From Flavobacterium psychrophilum (GTDB lineage Bacteria > Bacteroidota > Bacteroidia > Flavobacteriales > Flavobacteriaceae), in NCBI GenBank assembly GCA_945878515.1, contig CAMCTL010000183.1, positions 1 through 6,463 on the forward strand: 6,463 nt of DNA. The letters run 5' to 3'. The notes beneath the pieces are model-generated. The model worked only from the letters and a program-made list of their open reading frames with translations, ran no database searches and was not told where the DNA came from. The translations under genes and the position numbers were made by a program. Position 1 is the first letter of the stretch. Every line of letters begins with the position of its first letter. Shown here piece by piece: positions 5,634-6,463 of the stretch.

Positions 5634-6463
5634 ATGAAACTACTAAAAAGTTTATACATCAACAATTTCTTTTTCTATGCGCTTTTGGGCGTAGTGGGAT
5701 TGTTTGTTTTGGCCTTTATATTGCCCGCCTTGTACAACGCTACTTGGTATGTTTTGTTGATGCTGTTGACTTTTTTGATTCTAGATGCCCTGATTTTGTT
5801 TTTTACCAAAAACGGTATCGAAGGCAGTCGAATGATGCCCGAAAAATTGTCCAATGGCGATGAAAATGAAATGAGAGTCGGCATCAAAAACTATTATACG
5901 TTTCCGATTTCGGTCAAAATAATTGATGAAATTCCGTTTCAGTTTCAGGTGCGAAATTTTGAAATCAAGCAAAAAATAAAAGCTTCTACAGAAAAAGAAA
6001 TCCAATATTATTTGCGTCCCACCGAACGTGGCGAATATGTTTTCGGGAATTTGAATGTGTATGTTTCTTCGCCTTTGTTTTTAATTTCCAGACGATTTCA
6101 ATTCGATAAGGAGCGAATGGTGCCGACATATCCGTCGTACATTCAGTTGCGAAAATACAGTTTGATGGCTTTTTCTAACAATTTGTTTCAATACGGCATC
6201 AAGAAAATTCGAAGAATTGGTCACACAATGGAGTTCGAACAAATCAAGGAATACAATCAAGGCGACGACGTTAGAACTTTGAATTGGAAAGCTACCGCCA
6301 AGAAAAACGCCTTAATGGTCAATCAATTTCAAGACGAAAAATCGCAATCGGTTTATATGATTATCGACAAAGGTCGTGTGATGAAAATGCCTTTCAACGG
6401 CTTGAGTTTATTGGATTATGCCATCAATGCTACTTTGGTTTTATCGAATGTTATTTTGAAGAA
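5634..6463 (+). CDS. DUF58 domain-containing protein, 3' truncated by the window edge
   Basis: This frame is open from the ATG at 5634 to the last base, giving 276 codons plus two bases; the C-terminus is missing. DUF58 proteins are the usual partners of MoxR ATPases, with a von Willebrand A-like fold. Two membrane helices at about 11-32 and 38-57 anchor the protein. A beta-rich part (about 60-170) contains LRPTERGEYVFGNLNVYV (127-144) and SSPLFLISRR (145-154). The DUF58 core follows: RRIGHTMEFEQIKEYNQGDD (193-212) and VRTLNWKATAKKNALMVNQF (213-232), with the conserved R214, W218 and A220. The next strand, YMIIDKGRVM (241-250), occupies the place of a metal-site DxSxS motif but reads D-K-G-R-V. 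The ATG is accepted because the predicted protein begins with a short basic segment before the first helix, as in homologues. The gene is probably co-transcribed with moxR and the lipoprotein gene, since no terminator is evident. Confidence 0.93.
   Translation, partial: MKLLKSLYINNFFFYALLGVVGLFVLAFILPALYNATWYVLLMLLTFLILDALILFFTKNGIEGSRMMPEKLSNGDENEMRVGIKNYYTFPISVKIIDEIPFQFQVRNFEIKQKIKASTEKEIQYYLRPTERGEYVFGNLNVYVSSPLFLISRRFQFDKERMVPTYPSYIQLRKYSLMAFSNNLFQYGIKKIRRIGHTMEFEQIKEYNQGDDVRTLNWKATAKKNALMVNQFQDEKSQSVYMIIDKGRVMKMPFNGLSLLDYAINATLVLSNVILK

Noticed and set aside
5675..6005. Two minus-strand open frames opposite the DUF58 gene
   Set aside because: They overlap a strongly supported DUF58 frame that runs to the window edge and show no recognisable domain.
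29..6463. The locus as an anti-phage or conflict system of the MoxR / von Willebrand A type
   Set aside because: There is no effector domain, nuclease, protease or toxin. The families present form a widely conserved housekeeping-like module, not a variable defence cassette.

Overview
The window looks like a piece of a Flavobacterium-type genome (Bacteroidota, Flavobacteriaceae). The DNA is A/T-rich. No start codon has a convincing Shine-Dalgarno sequence; several are preceded by A-rich tracts instead, as is usual in this phylum. The protein families and their order also fit. No taxon-specific marker such as rRNA is present, so this assignment is an inference.

Layout: all well-supported genes lie on the + strand. 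Positions 29-3896 hold four genes that overlap end to start: a SpoIIM/DUF95-family membrane protein, an unassigned polytopic membrane protein, a DUF4129 protein with a signal peptide and one membrane helix (started at a TTG codon), and a DUF4350 protein with two membrane helices. A 98-base gap follows, with a 7-bp degenerate tandem repeat and copies of a 9-10 bp AATC(C/T)GTG unit. Next come a complete MoxR-family AAA+ ATPase (3995-5002), a small lipoprotein of unknown function (5070-5516), a 117-base gap with more AATC units and a possible RNA hairpin, and a DUF58 protein (5634 to the window edge, 3' truncated). The first 28 bases may hold the start of a divergent gene, possibly the RDD-family protein that often accompanies this cluster, but only 8 bases of it would be visible.

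How the genes fit together: MoxR ATPases with DUF58 partners are thought to act as chaperone-like machines that assemble or activate other protein complexes. Here they sit with DUF4129, DUF4350 and SpoIIM-like proteins, a set that recurs in distant phyla (from memory, around moxR2 in Mycobacterium tuberculosis) but has no defined function. The predicted layout is a cytoplasmic ATPase plus a set of inner-membrane proteins with periplasmic or cytoplasmic soluble domains, which suggests an envelope-associated machine. The odd member is the lipoprotein: it separates moxR from the DUF58 gene, is noticeably more A/T-rich than moxR, and is followed by repeat-rich DNA. It looks like a later insertion or a lineage-specific accessory subunit.

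There is no tRNA, rRNA, CRISPR array, transposase or convincing rho-independent terminator. No gene-free stretch exceeds 300 bases; the longest is 117 bases.
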